Below are positions 5,738 through 7,719 of a stretch of 7,719 nucleotides of DNA, one piece after another. Both the position numbers and the translations under genes were made by a program. Origin of the DNA: Methanomicrobium sp. (GTDB taxonomy: Archaea; Halobacteriota; Methanomicrobia; Methanomicrobiales; Methanomicrobiaceae). The stretch is taken from contig JAFZMT010000048.1 of the NCBI GenBank assembly GCA_017553245.1, forward strand, positions 1 through 7,719, given 5' to 3'. The notes below the pieces were generated by a model. It was not told the origin of the DNA and ran no database searches. It saw only the letters and a program-made list of their open reading frames with translations. How positions within the stretch are numbered: position 1 is the stretch's first letter; each line of letters begins with the position of its first letter.

Positions 5738-7719
5738 ATGACAAGTCCAAAGAGAGTCGGAAAGATAGAGTTCGGGCTTCTTTCGCCCAAAGACATCCGC
5801 AAGATGAGTGTCAGAAAGATCATCTGGGCGGATACCTACGATGACGACGGTTTCCCCTATCCGCAGGGTCTGATGGATCTGCACCTCGGTGTAATCGACC
5901 CGGGTCTGCGCTGCAAGACCTGCGGCAACAAGGCGAGCGAGTGTCCGGGACACTTCGGTCACATCGAGCTTGCCAAGCCCGTTATCCACGTCGGATACAC
6001 GAGGCTTATCAGGAAACTTCTGCGTGTAACGTGCAGAAACTGCGGTCGTCTTCTCTTGAGCGCCGATGAAATCAGCAAGGTTCTCGGTCCCGAGGATGAG
6101 AGAAACGATGATACCATCTCGGAGAAGGATATCAAGAAGGAGCGCGTCTGTCCGTTCTGCGGCGAGCAGCAGCTCAAGATAAACTTCGAGAAGCCGACTA
6201 CGTTCTCGGAGGCGACAATCGACGAGAACGGCAAGAAGAGCGAGCAGAAGCTCACACCCGCGGATATCAGGGCACGCCTCGAGAAGATCCCCGACGAAGA
6301 CTTAAGGCTTCTCGGAATCAACCCGGCGGTCGCAAGACCGGAGTGGACATGCCTTACTGTGCTTCCGGTGCCGCCGGTCACCATGCGTCCGTCGATTATT
6401 CTTGAGAACGGTCAGCGTTCCGAGGATGATCTGACGCACAAGCTTGTGGATATCATCCGTATCAACCAGCGTTTCAAGGAGAATCAGGATGCGGGAGCGC
6501 CTCAGCTGATCATCGAGGATCTCTGGGAACTCTTACAGTATCACGTGACGACCTACATGGATAACGAGGTTGCGGGCTGTCCGCCGGCGCGTCACAGGAG
6601 CGGAAGACCGCTCAAGACGATCTCACAGCGTCTTAAGGGTAAGGACGGACGTTTCAGAGGTTCACTCTCGGGTAAACGTGTCAATTTCTCGTCGCGTACG
6701 GTTATCTCGCCCGACCCGAACATCTCGATTGCGCAGGTCGGCGTTCCGCTTGCCATCGCAAACGAGATGAGTTTCCCCATCCGCGTAACTCCGTTCAATA
6801 TCGATGAGGTTCGCGCAATGGTTCTTACGGGACCCAACCGCCCGACGCTCAACTCGCCCTGCGGCGCCAACTACGCAATCAGACCCGACGGCAGACGTGT
6901 CCGCCTTACCGACCAGACTAAGGAGAACATCGCCGAGATGCTGGAGCCGGGATGGACCGTGGACAGACAGCTGAGAAACAACGATGTCGTTCTCTTCAAC
7001 CGTCAGCCTTCGCTGCACAGGATGAGTATCATGGCTCACCACATCGTCATCATGAACGGCAGAACTTTCCGCCTTAACCCCGCGGTCTGTACTCCGTATA
7101 ACGCCGACTTCGACGGTGATGAGATGAACCTCCATGTTCCTCAGACCGAGGAGGCGCGTGCGGAGGCAGAGCTTCTTGCAAGCGTTACCGAAAACATTCT
7201 CTCGCCGCGTTTCGGCGGTCCGGTTATCGGCGCAATCCACGACCACATCTCGGGTATTTTCCTGCTTACGCACGAGAAGCGCTGGTTTAACAAATCCGCG
7301 GTTCTCTTCCTGCTGATGAACAGTCTGCCCGACCACCTTCCCAAACCCGACAAGGTTGAGAACGGCGTCGAATACTGGACAAACAAGCAGATATTCTCGA
7401 TGATTCTTCCCGACGACCTCAACATGGTCTACCATGCAAGTTCGTGTCTGAACTGTGCGAAGTGTAAGAAGGAGAAATGCGCCGAGATTCCGAATGCGGA
7501 CAACAAGAACAGTATTCAGGATGCCTATGTCAAGATTGTCGACGGCAACCTCATCTGCGGTACCATCGATAAGAAATCAATCGGTGCGATGGCGGGTGTA
7601 ATCCTTCAGAGGATTATAAGGACGCACGGTCTTGAGAGAGGACGTCAGTTCGTCGACGATGTCACGAAGCTTGCCATCCGCGGTATCATGTATGACGGTT
7701 ATTCCTTCGGTATCGACGA
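5738..7719 (+). CDS. rpoA1: DNA-directed RNA polymerase subunit A' (N-terminal part of Rpo1), 3' end cut by window
   Basis: 660 complete codons are visible of about 870-900 expected; the frame is open to the edge with no frameshift. A' carries the clamp core, the catalytic centre and the funnel of the largest subunit (bacterial beta', eukaryotic Rpb1). In order: clamp zinc site C59, C62, C69 and H72 (CPGHFGH); second zinc site C99, C102, C138 and C141; the switch/lid block GKDGRFRGSLSGKRVNFSSR (301-320); NRQPSLHR; and the catalytic loop NADFDGDEMN (455-464), with Mg-binding D457, D459 and D461. A cysteine cluster C570-X2-C573-X2-C576-X4-C581 follows, and the visible end (RGIMYDGYSFGIDD) is in the funnel. 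In archaea the rest of the largest subunit is a separate rpoA2 gene, expected just outside the window. It starts at the ATG at 5738 behind a clear ribosome binding site. Confidence 0.98.
   Translation, partial: MTSPKRVGKIEFGLLSPKDIRKMSVRKIIWADTYDDDGFPYPQGLMDLHLGVIDPGLRCKTCGNKASECPGHFGHIELAKPVIHVGYTRLIRKLLRVTCRNCGRLLLSADEISKVLGPEDERNDDTISEKDIKKERVCPFCGEQQLKINFEKPTTFSEATIDENGKKSEQKLTPADIRARLEKIPDEDLRLLGINPAVARPEWTCLTVLPVPPVTMRPSIILENGQRSEDDLTHKLVDIIRINQRFKENQDAGAPQLIIEDLWELLQYHVTTYMDNEVAGCPPARHRSGRPLKTISQRLKGKDGRFRGSLSGKRVNFSSRTVISPDPNISIAQVGVPLAIANEMSFPIRVTPFNIDEVRAMVLTGPNRPTLNSPCGANYAIRPDGRRVRLTDQTKENIAEMLEPGWTVDRQLRNNDVVLFNRQPSLHRMSIMAHHIVIMNGRTFRLNPAVCTPYNADFDGDEMNLHVPQTEEARAEAELLASVTENILSPRFGGPVIGAIHDHISGIFLLTHEKRWFNKSAVLFLLMNSLPDHLPKPDKVENGVEYWTNKQIFSMILPDDLNMVYHASSCLNCAKCKKEKCAEIPNADNKNSIQDAYVKIVDGNLICGTIDKKSIGAMAGVILQRIIRTHGLERGRQFVDDVTKLAIRGIMYDGYSFGID

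Noticed and set aside
6662..7435. Open frame of 257 codons antisense to rpoA1
   Set aside because: Lies wholly under conserved catalytic sequence of rpoA1 and shows mirror-image composition; no start signal or family motif.

Overview
The window comes from a euryarchaeon, most likely a methanogen; the order Methanomicrobiales is my best guess from protein style and base composition, not proven here. The evidence is an archaeal RNA polymerase operon in the order rpoH-rpoB2-rpoB1-rpoA1, with the second-largest subunit split into B'' and B'. That split is known from many methanogens, Archaeoglobus and haloarchaea. The tRNAs carry no encoded CCA and the promoters look like TATA boxes.

Layout: (1) 1-797, minus strand: a DUF89-family metal-dependent phosphatase gene, cut by the window edge about 20 residues before its expected end. 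(2) 846-920, minus: tRNA-Pro(GGG), directly upstream of the phosphatase gene. It is preceded by a stretch (927-999) that can fold as a small multi-branched leader. (3) 1131-1331, minus: a 66-residue protein I do not recognise, with one membrane helix and a very regular heptad coiled coil. It has a strong ribosome binding site, an inverted repeat flanking its likely TATA box, and short direct repeats over its 3' end. (4) 1345-1838: about 500 bp with no convincing gene but several inverted repeats and short direct repeats. (5) 1892-1965, plus: tRNA-Lys(TTT) with a clear TATA box upstream and a hairpin/T-tract terminator downstream. (6) 2061-7719, plus: rpoH, rpoB2, rpoB1 and the first three quarters of rpoA1, running off the right edge.

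The RNA polymerase genes form one tight operon: 28 nt between rpoH and rpoB2, a 4-nt ATGA overlap between rpoB2 and rpoB1, and 14 nt between rpoB1 and rpoA1. All expected catalytic and zinc-binding motifs are present, including the Mg-binding DFDGD loop in rpoA1. This part is ordinary core genome. The unusual material lies between 921 and 1891: the orphan membrane/coiled-coil protein with its possible operator, and the chain of hairpins that could be an unannotated RNA or regulatory region. I found no CRISPR array, insertion sequence, phage gene or defence system, and nothing here shows a new system conclusively.
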